From assembly GCA_023014335.1 (NCBI GenBank), contig JAECYW010000021.1, positions 496,001 through 560,000 of the forward strand: a DNA stretch of 64,000 nt, given 5' to 3'. The first letter of the stretch is position 1; every line of letters begins with the position of its first letter. Below, piece after piece: positions 1 through 10,291 of this stretch. The position numbers were made by a program, and so were the translations under genes. This stretch comes from Galerina marginata. Its lineage: Eukaryota; Basidiomycota; Agaricomycetes; Agaricales; Galerinaceae. The notes under the pieces were generated by a model. The model was given only the letters and a program-made list of their open reading frames with translations, was not told the DNA's origin and did no database searches.

Positions 1-1064
1 TGTTCTTAGGTGATTCAAATTGACACCATATCATCTAAAGGAGTCGCACTCCTCGCGCTCTGAGGGAATACCGGTATGATCATCAAGGGAACTTGTGGAC
101 GAAGGTGAGTCTCCGTTACCGCATACGACTAATTTGAGACGAGCCTAATGCATGGCGTAGGGGGGTCGAGGGCGTTGTGCTGGGAGGGTGTGCTGCTGCA
201 CACTTATGACGACGGTCTTCCTGATTATGAGCGTGATTCTCGCTCTCGCTCTTGTGAGTACGATGACTTTGTGATGCGTCGGTCTGTCCCTTATGCAAGT
301 CCAGTGGGTTCGTCCTCCGAGTATCAGCATCGGAAACGTTAAAACATCGACCGACGGTGGCAGTGCTGTAAGCCTATTTACTATGAAATGCGGCTCATGC
401 CTTACAATTCTATAGATCCAACAACTGAGCGACGGCATAAAAGTAAACTTGGGCGTTGATATCTCGTACGCGGTCCGATGACAAGTTCATGCTCCCTCAA
501 TTCTAATAGAGTATCACAGAGTCAGCAATCCAAATTATTTCTCTGTCGACTTCAAGAAAATCGAAGCAGATGTTAGTTCTTAGAAACCCAACATCCCACT
601 ATCATGCTAATCAAATTGCCAGATTTTCTACCCTATTGATGATACGCCCATCGGCGGAGGCGAAGCATCGGACATCGTCTTCAAAACGAATTCGCAAACG
701 AATTTCACTTTCCCCTTCTCGTTGAACTACAACACCACAGCTGACCCCAGAGGCGCCATTATCTCCGATCTAGCAGTGAAATGCGGCGTTGGTGGAGGCG
801 CCAAGACCAATATAAACGTGAACTACAAAATTACAGTCAGTTCGTTTCTTTAATTTTCTTTTTGGCAACTGACCACCGCATTGTTGATTTTTGTAGTTGG
901 GCATACGCATCCTACTTATTACCATCTCACCTGTTATATCAAACCAGTTCAACTTCCCATGTCCGTTGCAGCCATCAGATATCAGCGTAAGTTTGCATCT
1001 TCTCACATGCTTGATGCTCAGCGCTCAGCACTCATCCTTCAATCTAGAAATTCATTGGTGGTAA
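1..1064 (+). CDS. LEA_2-domain single-pass membrane protein (5' partial)
   Basis: A multi-exon gene enters from the left edge. Joining exons 41?-104, 161-253, 305-367, 416-465, 520-571, 623-835, 897-986 and 1029-1064 keeps one open frame of about 199 codons from 161 onward, every intron GT..AG and 42-61 nt. The protein reads NLWTKGGRGRC, a cysteine cluster, one hydrophobic helix (TVFLIMSVILALAL, coded about 206-253), WVRPPSISIGNV, then an extracellular-type beta domain with SNPNYFSVDFKKIEAD, FYPIDDTPIGGG and QTNFTFPFSLNYN. This matches the fungal LEA_2/NDR1-like membrane family as I remember it. The role in fungi is poorly defined; some databases label relatives 'pre-rRNA processing protein', which the topology does not support. 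The N-terminal cytosolic part lies outside the window, and the last short exon (stop 1062-1064) is the least certain. Confidence 0.72.
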
Positions 1065-2613
1065 CACCCCATAGTCTAAGACGTAACCGGCTGCATTGCA
1101 TGCCTATCTACCCTATATCTACGAATTTTAATTTCGACACGATTGTGCACATCTACAGACTCTTCATGACTTTATGGACAGTAGCAATAGTAGTTCATGA
1201 TTAGAATAGAACATTTTGTTCGAATCAAATACTATGCGCATCATGACACCTTACACGGCCTTACATATGACACAGGTGGGTTTTGAGACGGTCCTGTGAA
1301 TTGTCCCCTATGAGTGAAGCCAGCTACTTTAGATAATCCATACTCATGTATCACTACAGGATGTCAACACACATAGCTACAGTAGTGGTGTATTTAATCG
1401 GCAAAAAATACTTGCTGTAATCAGTGTACTCCAAGCGTACTGAACCGAAATTCCTTTGTTGGATAGTTCCTGACATTTCTCGTGCAATACACCCTGTGGT
1501 TGCTGAACAGAAAGCACACGATTAGGTCATAAATCAAACTAGCTTCCTCCCTCGATGATATGACTAGCAATACTTGGGAGACGAGATTGAATTCGTCAGG
1601 ACAAAAATAGGCCAGGTTAAAACCCAGCGCATCTGCAATACTTGGATACTTTCGTACATTCCTCGTCTGCAGTGCGAGATGAATTCAAAATAAAAGCAGA
1701 GGGTAACCCGAGCAGGGTGGAGGAACCTCAGATGATAAGTAGGCATGCTTAGATAGTTCAGTGTTGCGGCTTCGGAATATGTCGGTAATAAATGTAAGGC
1801 CAAGTACATTGAAAGTGGAGCACTGTTCGGGCATGTGGTGACTCCGGTGAGAAGGTATGGACCCAATTAACAATGGTACCTGTCAAGAAGGATGAAGACG
1901 GCTAAAAAAATCGAGGTTGTGCGCAGCGGGGAGAAACGAGGATGCAACACCTTTAGACGACCTCCCGCGCGGCACCAGTTTCCTGATTCACAAGGATCAA
2001 AGCAGAGCGAGTTCAGTGGGCCGTACTATCAGCCAAATAGTTTGTTAAATTCAAGCCATAGGCCGTTAGTACGTAAGGTTGTCTGTTTAAACAGACAGTT
2101 TTCAAAGCTTTGTTGTCGCCGCTGTCTTTGCTAAAGATAGGCAAAGATAACACATAGAGCTTTCAGAAAGGACGTCTGAATTTGACAGCAAGATTTTATC
2201 ATCTGCAATTTTAATGAGGTTTTGAACACCTCTGCATCACATCCTCCTTGAAAAAGCTTATAGCTGATTCAAGTTTCAAAGCGCCAATGACAGCAGATCC
2301 TGTGAAATGCGTATGTTCAATTTGTCGTAGAGATATCGTTTCCCAGTAGATGGGAAAAGCAACCAGAACGTGCGATCCGAGATTGTTGAGGGGCACATGA
2401 GGTGGCGTTGGATGATAGATAAAGAAGAGTGCGCGCATTGGAAGACATGACAGTGAACGCTGACAATGTGGCGGCGGCAATCGGAGATTTTATCTACACG
2501 TGATGTCATTTTTCAGCCGATATGTCTTCATGATCACTGCCGCAGTGTTCACGGAACCCCACCACTTAATATGCTTCTGTATATATTTTGTTCCGTTTTT
2601 CTTCCTTGACTTA
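1065..2613. other. gene-poor interval, no supported gene
   Basis: About 1.5 kb between the LEA_2 gene and the YeeE gene. Short ORFs exist on both strands (for example 1564-1873 and 2211-2509 on minus, 1892-2134 on plus), but none shows a recognisable domain, intron-joined continuation or biased composition. The interval contains an 18-nt perfect palindrome at 2080-2097 and a small hairpin at 2125-2147 (7-bp stem, 9-nt loop). Part of it must be 3' UTR of the left gene and promoter of the right gene. Confidence 0.6.
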
Positions 2614-3893
2614 ATGGCCACCCCGACTCCCCTCAAGGCTCTCGTCGGTGGGCTGTGTATCCCCGTTGCTGCTCATGAACTTTTGCTTCTAAATGGCAAT
2701 GTTTTCGGGATATCCGGATTCATTCACCGCGCGGTTAAAGGCAGCGTAGAAGGCCTTGCTGGTGCTGTAGGTCTTGCTTTTAGTGGTCTCTTAGTTTCCA
2801 ACTTGGAAACCAGTGGTCCTGCACATTTGTCACTCTCCCTACCCAAGATCTTATTATCTGGTCTTTTGGTGGGACTGGGAACGAAGGTCCGTTCACCTTT
2901 CGTGTCGCGTCGTCGCCACGGCTTACAATATTCAATACAGCTAGCAAATGGGTGCACGTCTGGGTAAGTATGATAGCCTATTCAGGAGAGGCATTGTACG
3001 TGCTCAAGTACGCGTCTTTATCTCCAGACATATGATATGCGGGGTTTCGCGTTTCTCTGTTCGGTGGGCGTTCCTTTCTTTGTTCATTCATTGTATTATA
3101 TATACTGAGTGCCTCCTTTGTAATTAAGCTCAATAGCGGCGACCGTAACATTTTTTACGGCAGGTGTAATAACGACGCAAGTCCTGCATAAAGACATGCC
3201 TGTCGTCGGTCAAGCAGAGTGGTCTGTTGGAGCGGATAGCTATAAGTTGCTCGCTATTCAAATCATTCCTTTCTCGATATCCCTTATTGTATATGCATTG
3301 GTTCGTTTATTTTCTTGGACTTAATCAGACGAAAACAAAGGCTCATTTTATTTCACCAGACTCCGGATTCGAAGGCGAAGACAGCAGAGAAAAACTCTGA
3401 AAAAGCTGCTCCATCTCACAATGCCCTCCGTGTCTTCACTTACCTCGCGACTGCCTTTCAATTTGGTCTCGCGCTGCGTCTTTCCAACATGACCGAAGCT
3501 TCGCGGGTTCTTTCTTTCCTCCTTCTGCCATTCCATCCCGGTTTCGATCCGTCTCTCGCGCTCGTGGCTGCTGGCGCGTTACCTGTAGGGATTTTCCTCT
3601 ACCAGTTCGTTCGTGGCGGTGAACGCGCTCGATTAGGGGGGAAGTGGTCTATTCCGAAAGGTGGCAAGATCGACTCCAGGCTTCTGATAGGATCGACCAT
3701 CTTCGGCGTAGGCTGGGGGATGGGTGGGATCTGCCGTAAGAATCACTCCCATCACCCTTCCATTTTGCTAAACTTCTATTGAACAGCTGGTCCGGCTCTT
3801 GTTAATTTTGGACGAGCCTTGGGGTCTGGACACGGTTTGGTCCCCTATGCGGCTTGGTTGGGGTCGATGGTTCTGGGGGGACTATTAGTTTAA
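2614..3893 (+). CDS. YeeE/YedE-family (sulphur-transport type) multi-pass membrane protein
   Basis: Six exons (2614-2886, 2941-2963, 3028-3063, 3129-3300, 3360-3735, 3787-3893) give exactly 987 nt, a 328-residue protein. The start is the ATG in TTAATGGCC at 2614; the frame is open upstream to 2500 but only through a GTG. The family hallmark is visible across three exons as NGCTSGHMICGVSRFSVRS, where the internal cysteine of GCTSGH corresponds to the conserved transport cysteine of YeeE-type proteins. A second half-repeat carries GVGWGMGGICPGPALVNF, so the two-fold pseudo-symmetric architecture with its second cysteine is present. Multiple hydrophobic segments predict an integral membrane protein. 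Bacterial relatives import thiosulfate; the fungal substrate is not shown by the sequence. The gene is convergent with SLT11. Confidence 0.9.
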
Positions 3894-4261
3894 AGTCTTG
3901 AGCTTCTTATGTGCGTATTCCTCTTCAATCCGGGGACTCTGTGGGTCCCACAAGCTGAACAGGTGTTTATAATCAGATTCGCTTACACATCCTTTATTCC
4001 ACTGGCGAGGTACTTAAATCTCAGGTTACGGCATTCGCAAATAATTAATGGGTAGCTTAAGCTGGAATTATAAACACATAACAGTTTTAAACAAACAAGC
4101 TCCTTAATCCTTTTCGAAAAGGGGGGCCATGCCATGTAGGTAAATAGGTAACCACCTCAGTTAAGGCGACGATACTCTTCTATAATTGAGAGCAGATGAT
4201 AATTACATCTAAAGTTGCCCTACATACACGAGTGGATAGGCGGTGGAAAGCCAATGAACAG
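3894..4261. other. convergent intergenic region
   Basis: 368 bp between the stop codons of the YeeE-type gene and SLT11. It should contain both 3' UTRs. No ORF, RNA gene or repeat is supported here. Confidence 0.6.
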
Positions 4262-5518
4262 TTATGACGCTGACGCTGTGATGGTCGTGGTCGCATCCGA
4301 GGGTCCTATAACATTTGACGGTTGCTTAGGTTTGCTGCGACCCCACTTCACCGCTATACGTTCTCCGTTGATCTCCAGACCATTCGCCCAAGCCTGAGCA
4401 GCCGTTTCAGCCACTGCGCGTTCCCTGAAGTTAACAAAAGCACATCTCCAAGATAGATCATAAGTCCCGGATTCTATATATGCTACATGTTTGTAATGCT
4501 GACCTGGTTTTTTCCACATGCACGACAGATTTCAATTGGGTAGGCTGGATGCTAGGCAAAGACTGGAGGACATGTGTGCGGATGCTAAGTTCCGTTGAGG
4601 TCGCTGGGAGGGAGGTCAGGAATAGGGAGGTCTGGCGCGATAATCGTTGAAAGCGGGTAGGTGAATCACAAAGAAAGGTACTCACAACGGTCACATCCTC
4701 TGGAGGCTTCAAACCTTGAGTTTCGGCGTGTCCTGACATGATCTTACGTGCCACAGGATCATTTCGCCCGTGATATCGGTCTTGCATATTTTGGTGCGCC
4801 AGCTCGTTGTCGACTGGTTTTTCATGACGGTAGGGGCATTCTGACCCTCGTTTGCATTCACCCTTGGCAAAAAATGAACACACATGTGGCCGGTTGCGTT
4901 TGTAGTATGGGTCGGTCCTTGCCAGTTGTTTTAGCATCTCTTTCCCCGCCGACGCAGCCCGTCCAGAATCAAGGCCTGATTTATTACCATCCAACTAAAC
5001 GAAGCGGATGTGAATACGTAGGTGGCTCCATAGGCAGACATTTACTCACCTTTCCCTCCATATTCTGCGCGTAGTACTCTCTGTTTATGTCACTCGTAGG
5101 AGCCTCGTTTTGCAAGCCAAGTGCCGTGTCCCTGACTTGTGTCGGAAGTCCATACTCTAGATCGAGTAGACATGTTTGGCACACGTTCTTGATTTTAGCG
5201 CACGTCTGGCAAATGACGGTAGTTTTGAAGCGTGCTCCTGAGCCGGGATTCCAACGAAATACAGTGAAAGGGCGCGCACAGGTACCACATGAGCGTCCGT
5301 ATTCCTGTTTAGACTGAATAATGTGTATTAGAGGATTCATTTGACTCAAAGGGATACGAAAATGCACACCATTCGGACAAACGGATTGTCACCCAAGCCT
5401 ATTCATCGCCAGTTAGTTTTTGCCGAGAAGGGGAGAAGAAAAACGCACATGTTTCGCAAAGAATGGGAAATTCACTCTGCTCCCATCCCGCTTTATTGAT
5501 ATCGGCTTTAGGGGGCAT
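4262..5518 (-). CDS. SLT11: Pre-mRNA-splicing factor SLT11/ECM2 (RBM22 homologue)
   Basis: Six exons on the minus strand (5449-5518, 5370-5398, 5050-5313, 4686-4994, 4504-4631, 4262-4445) total 984 nt, 327 residues. The start ATG at 5516-5518 gives [18 protein letters not shown], the normal family N-terminus. In order: an N-terminal zinc-ribbon part with [40 protein letters not shown]; a CCCH finger ([20 protein letters not shown], about residues 180-199); and a C-terminal RRM starting SLFLTSLPA and ending RCAFVNF...[20 protein letters not shown]22/Ecm2 contacts U6 snRNA in the activated spliceosome as part of the NineTeen-related complex. The C-terminus stops soon after the RRM, shorter than animal RBM22. 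It shares a 154-bp divergent promoter region with MET8. Confidence 0.94.
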
Positions 5519-5672
5519 GGCAAGAAGGAAAGTCGAAAAACCGCGTCAGCGTTCTGGTTCAATTGGAGATTTTAGCGAAGCGCTGATGATGTATGCCATT
5601 TCCGCTTACAAAGCGGCGAGTCACGTTCAAATTTCGGAATCGCGGCCCGTATGTGTTCCTTCACTCACCACC
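5519..5672. promoter_or_regulatory. bidirectional promoter interval SLT11 / MET8
   Basis: 154 bp separate the divergent start codons of SLT11 (5518, minus) and MET8 (5673, plus). The MET8 frame is open leftward to an ATG at 5463, but that ATG lies inside SLT11 coding exon 1, so the downstream ATG in CACCATGTC is preferred. No TATA box is obvious. Confidence 0.5.
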
Positions 5673-6518
5673 ATGTCTGACGACGCTCAGATAAAAAATC
5701 TGGGGGGAGGGTCACTCCTAATTGCCTGGCAGCTCAAGTACAAGAACGTCCTCATCGTCGGAGGCGGGGAGGTGGCTTCTCAGCGCATCGAATCCATTCT
5801 TAATACCGATGCCAAGATCACAGTACTTTCTCCTGAACAAGGTTTACACCCCCGTACCAAGCACTTCATTGAACTTCGGAATGACAACATTATCTACCTC
5901 GACCGACTTTTTCAGGGACCAGAAGAATTGGATCACATGGACATGGTTCTCACTGCACTAGACAACCACGATCTCTCTCGCAGAATAGTTGAAATGAGCC
6001 GTGAGAGACGAATTCCTGTAAACGCAGCAGACATTCCTGACCTCTGCGATTTCTACTTTGGGGCACAAATACGGGACGGACCTTTACAAATTATGATTTC
6101 GACAAATGGAAACGGGCCACGAATGGCAAGCCTTGTCAAGACACGATTGCAAAAGGGACTTTCGGGTGTGGAAGGGCAAGCGATCGTCAAGGTTGGCCAA
6201 TTGAGGAATAAACTGAAGGAAAGAGCACCGGGAGTTGGAGGCCAATTAGGTCGTGAAAGAATGAAGTGGATGACAGGACTTTGCAACGAATGGGAGATGG
6301 AGGATTTCACAGTTTTGGATGAAACCATGATGGAACGAGTATTGGACGAAGGGTGGGAGAGAGGGAAACGAGTACCGAAGCGAGAAGCTGTAGGGATCCA
6401 CCGAAAGACTTCAAGTTCACTCTCGTCAATATTATCCCCTATTTTACCGGTTGCAATCGCATTTGTTGCTGGAGCTCTGACAGCTACATTATTTCTCACC
6501 TATCCTAGAAGGAAATAA
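5673..6518 (+). CDS. MET8: Siroheme synthase: precorrin-2 dehydrogenase/ferrochelatase
   Basis: Single exon of 281 codons plus stop. Met8p oxidises precorrin-2 with NAD and inserts iron to give siroheme, the cofactor of sulfite (and nitrite) reductase. The Rossmann nucleotide-binding motif NVLIVGGGEVASQRIE is near residue 26. The catalytic/chelatase region reads VNAADIPDLCDFYFGAQI, followed by the dimerisation part ISTNGNGPRMASLVKTRL, all typical of Met8. The C-terminus ends with a hydrophobic segment (ILPVAIAFVAGALTATLFL) and a basic tail, suggesting a tail anchor that yeast Met8 lacks. The start at 5673 has a good Kozak context; the upstream in-frame ATG at 5463 overlaps SLT11 and is rejected. 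The downstream neighbour is the 3' end of RCL1. Confidence 0.93.
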   Translation: MSDDAQIKNLGGGSLLIAWQLKYKNVLIVGGGEVASQRIESILNTDAKITVLSPEQGLHPRTKHFIELRNDNIIYLDRLFQGPEELDHMDMVLTALDNHDLSRRIVEMSRERRIPVNAADIPDLCDFYFGAQIRDGPLQIMISTNGNGPRMASLVKTRLQKGLSGVEGQAIVKVGQLRNKLKERAPGVGGQLGRERMKWMTGLCNEWEMEDFTVLDETMMERVLDEGWERGKRVPKREAVGIHRKTSSSLSSILSPILPVAIAFVAGALTATLFLTYPRRK

Positions 6519-6805
6519 TTCAGATTTTTTTTCTAAAACGAAATTTCTAATACTTCAAGGATATAGTACAAGCCCTAAACGATGCACTAACCGCTTACCT
6601 TTATTTTCGCGACTCGGGGGTGAATGTCTGATGTACTCGCTCGAGGGCTGGATGGCGGCCACTCTTCAAGATGACGCGAAGTCTAATAAAATATGCGGCA
6701 TTGAGCTTGTACGACGTCAGATACGCCAATCCCGCTATGTCGTGGAAAGAAAGGGCAAGGAATGGTATGACATGGGGGGCGTAGGTTTCAGTAGACTCGG
6801 CTCCA

Positions 6806-8272
6806 TTAAGCTAATGTACGATTAGCATTTACATAGCCTGTTCCATAGCATGAGTATGTCAGCTGAGAGCAATTTGGATCAGACGGGTCGGAGGGGACAA
6901 TCTTGAAAGACGTCGCAAAAAATGTTCGCACATCTCGCAAAAATTGTATTCTAAGAGATAGTGCATGAGCAACTACTCGCTTTAAGAGACTCTCGGACAC
7001 TCACGTTTTAGGTGTCGGTTCCCCCATTCGACAACGGCCTACGTCCTCACTTCCCAGCACCATCATCAATAAGACTAGCGTTTGATGTTTTTGGTCAACG
7101 CAGCCACCTTTTTCCACCTCAGCCAAAAGAGCCCGCGTTGCTCTAAGACCTATGTCTTCCGGGGCAACCCCTGGTTCCGAAATTGCCTCGGCACAGTATA
7201 TAGCAGACGTGGTAGATTCAGCCAGCAGTGTCAAGGCATAGCCAGGGGATCTAATAGGTAGTTTTTAATGAAAGTATTAGATTGAGAGAAAATTCACTGA
7301 CTTCCCACTTTCATCTCCTTTGTAGACGTCAGAATAAAGGTAAATATCGGGGATATATCGATTTAGAATTGATCGAGAAGATTCAATCATACGATTGGAG
7401 AATTGTGGGTTTACCCGTACTGCGTGGCTGCTCAAATTGAGTCACGACCTACATGAAGAAAAGAGAAGACCTACGCAACCCCTCGTATCCGTTTAATTTT
7501 ACCTGGGTCGACGAAATCGAGAGTCTTGACTTGTTTGACGATCGGGCAAAGAAACTGTATTTCTCCTCCTCCCAGAGGAGCAGCGCCACGTTTTTTTATC
7601 TTCATTGTCTAACTCAGTCACCAGAGCAACAACATACATCGATCGCTTACTCGCAATTCCAAACCTTGTGAAATGCCAAATAATTGCAGATGCGGCAGAG
7701 TCACTGTCCTGAGAATATCTACCTGCAGTATAAGAGATTCATTTGAGTCAAAATTAGACAAACCAATAAAAGAGACACACAGAAAGGTCGTGTTCGTCTG
7801 TGGTTAAGCCTTTCAGAGTTACATTCGCTGGTTTCTTCGCAAATGGGGCCAGCATAATGATGGGTTCAAGGAAATATCCAATAGCTCTTGATGTTGGACA
7901 TTCGTGTTGCACGGAACCTCCAAGGATAATGCCAGGTTTGAGAAGAATTGCAGTTCCTAACATTCTACTATGAGGCTCAATGTCAATCTCCAACCATCCA
8001 AGTAGACACACCAGTTACCGAGATCTCGATGATAGTCCCGTTGGTAAATTTTTCGAGCAGTCTCAGAAGACTGATTTCATAGTCTATGCATTATTAGTTA
8101 AGTACGTCCAGTTAATCTGCTCTTATAGAAACCCACCTCTTAAACCCGGATTCCTGTCCTCAGATCGAATTTTATCAATGCGAACGTGTTTTCCACTTAG
8201 TATGGACAAAACCAGACGACTCCTGAAGTGTTGGTGTCCGCTGAAATGCACAAGAGAATTAGTTTGCGCCAT
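6806..8272 (-). CDS. RCL1: RNA 3'-terminal phosphate cyclase-like protein (rRNA processing)
   Basis: Multi-exon minus-strand gene. The first exon begins with ATG at 8270-8272 (MAQTNSLVHFSGHQHFRSRL) and continues DRNPGLRDYEISLLRLLEKF. Later exons carry TGTAILLKPGIILGGSVQH, ECPTSRAIGYFLEPIIMLAP, KKPANVTLKGLTTDEHDLS, RGAAPLGGGEIQFLCPIVK, GCVDQKHQTLVLLMMVLG and the end YSCYGTGYVNANRTLA. These are the conserved blocks of the Rcl1 branch of RNA-terminal phosphate cyclases. Rcl1 lacks cyclase activity and acts with Bms1 in early pre-18S rRNA cleavage in the nucleolus. The N-terminal GSSQLR-like position reads GHQHFR here. It is head-to-head with UBA3 (188 bp apart) and convergent with MET8. Confidence 0.92.
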
Positions 8273-8460
8273 GGGTGGTGAAGTGAAGGAAGCGTTTCAA
8301 AAAATTATGATCCAGCTTACATCAGGAACGCGATCGGAGTGTGACCCAAAATGGACAGTCAAATAATTGGTCAAGCTGACTCAAGTCTCAACGTCAACCA
8401 CGTTTGACCACGTTTGGAACCTGATCCAAGCACACTCTTCTCGTTCTCTTATCCTAGAAC

Positions 8461-10117
8461 ATGGCCTCTCAATCATCGACATCGACCGACTGGCCTGGGC
8501 GGTATTATCACATAGATCAAGTCTTGAACACGCCGGGTCCCCGTACAGATGAGGCTTTCCTTGCGGGCGATGGTGTATGCTTCCATGTCTGAAAGAAACT
8601 ACTTGAAGCTTACCACTACCTAGGTCAAAGATTTCTTGAGAAACCAAGCAAAAATCTTGGTCATCGGCGCGGGTGGTCTCGGCTGCGAGATTTTGGCTAA
8701 TCTGGCGCTTACTGGCTTCAAAGATATTCATGTAATCGACATGGATACGATTGATATCAGTAATCTCAATCGACAGTTTCTGTTCAGGTATTGGATCTAT
8801 ATTGTCTTTTTGCGCATTTATGGAGTTTAAACGTCAGGCCGAAAGATGTCGGACAGCCGAAAGCCACTGTCGCTGCAGAATTTATTATGAAACGCGTTCC
8901 AGGAGTCAAAGTGACACCGTAAGCTTAAACCCTTCTCTCCTCCGTGAATTTTTGCATTGATCTAAAACATATATCCAGCTACTTTGGAAAAATACAGGAC
9001 AAAGACGACGATTATTACATGCAATTCAATCTCGTTATTTGTGGTCTCGACTCCGTTGAAGCGCGGCGCTGGATGAACGCGACTCTCGTCAACCTTGTGG
9101 ACCCAGAAAATCCGGAGAGCTTGAAACCCATGATTGATGGAGGAACTGAAGGTTTTCTTTCCATAGGCATCTTCGATCCTCGTAAACTTATGCGAAATCG
9201 CAGGTTTTAAAGGCCAGGCCCGTGTTATCCTACCTACCGTCACATCGTGCTATGAGTGTTCCCTCGACATGCTTAACAAGCCAACTGCCTTTCCGATCTG
9301 CACAATCGCCAACACACCTCGCTTGCCCGAGCATTGTATTGAGTGGGCCTCGGTTCTGGAGTGGCCTCGAGTACACGGAGGTAATGCATTAGAATATTAC
9401 GTTGTGCTTGAAGCCATCTCATCATTGCATAGACAAGAAAATGGATACAGATGACCCAGATCATATTGGATGGCTGTATAAAGTGGCCGCTGCGCGGGCA
9501 GCAGAGTTCAAGATCGAGGGCGTAACTTGGTCCCTAACCCAAGGAGTGGTTAAGAACATCATCCCCGCCATCGCATCCACAAATGCTATTATTGCTGGTT
9601 AGCTACTTTTATTCAAACTTCATACATGATCTCATTGCCTTCTTCCGATAGCCGCGTGCTGCAATGAAGCCTTTAAGATTGCTACTAGCTCAGCGGCTTA
9701 TTTGAACAACTACTTCATGCTCATTGGAACTGACGGTGTTTATTCTTATACATTCGAGCACGAAAAACGCGATGATTGCCCCGTTTGTGGCGGTGAAGCC
9801 CTTGAGATGACTCTTAGCCCAGAAACGACTGTTGAGCAGCTCATAGAAACTTTGGTCGAGAAGCAGGACATGTTTGTTCTCCCTATTTTCCTCTGCTTCC
9901 TTGAATCTAATATCCTGTTTAAAATAGTCAAATCAAGAAGCCCTCTTTATCCACACCGACAAAGCAGATCTACCTTCAAGCCCCACCCCAACTAGAGAAA
10001 TCTACGCGGCCAAACTTAGAAAAGAAGGTATCAGAGCTGGTGCCTCCTGGTGGAGAAGTCACCGTTACTGCCACCACTCTACCATTCAGTCTATCCCTTC
10101 GCATTTCCTACTCGTAG
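8461..10117 (+). CDS. UBA3: NEDD8-activating enzyme E1 catalytic subunit
   Basis: Starts at ATG 8461 ([19 protein letters not shown]) and ends at TAG 10115-10117, with several introns of about 50 nt. The adenylation domain opens with [20 protein letters not shown] (ATP-binding GxGGxG) and [17 protein letters not shown]. The region around the catalytic cysteine reads [20 protein letters not shown], where the Cys of ICTIA is the thioester residue by family analogy. The zinc-binding cysteines include SCYECSLDM upstream and DDCPVCGG downstream. A C-terminal ubiquitin-like domain that recruits Ubc12 follows and ends SLRISYS. Uba3 works as a heterodimer with Ula1/APP-BP1 to activate Rub1/NEDD8 for cullins. 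It is convergent with NPRL2, 174 bp away. Confidence 0.94.
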
Positions 10118-10291
10118 ACATTCCACCCTTGCATATACCACCAACTCGTTCCTACGTAATTGTTATTCTTGTCCTGAATAGCGTGATCCTATTACATGTG
10201 AACGACACAGAGATCAACTGCGTATACGTAGAATATTGTGCACAGATCTATGTAAACCACCGATGGATTTGCAATGTCAACACAAGGAATA

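Noticed and set aside
1564..1873. Two overlapping minus ORFs of 60-100 codons
   Set aside because: No recognisable motif, no splice-joined continuation, and they lie in the gene-poor interval.
5463..5672. MET8 starting at the upstream ATG 5463
   Set aside because: The extension overlaps coding exon 1 and the first intron of SLT11 on the other strand, has no Met8-like sequence, and the ATG at 5673 has a better context.
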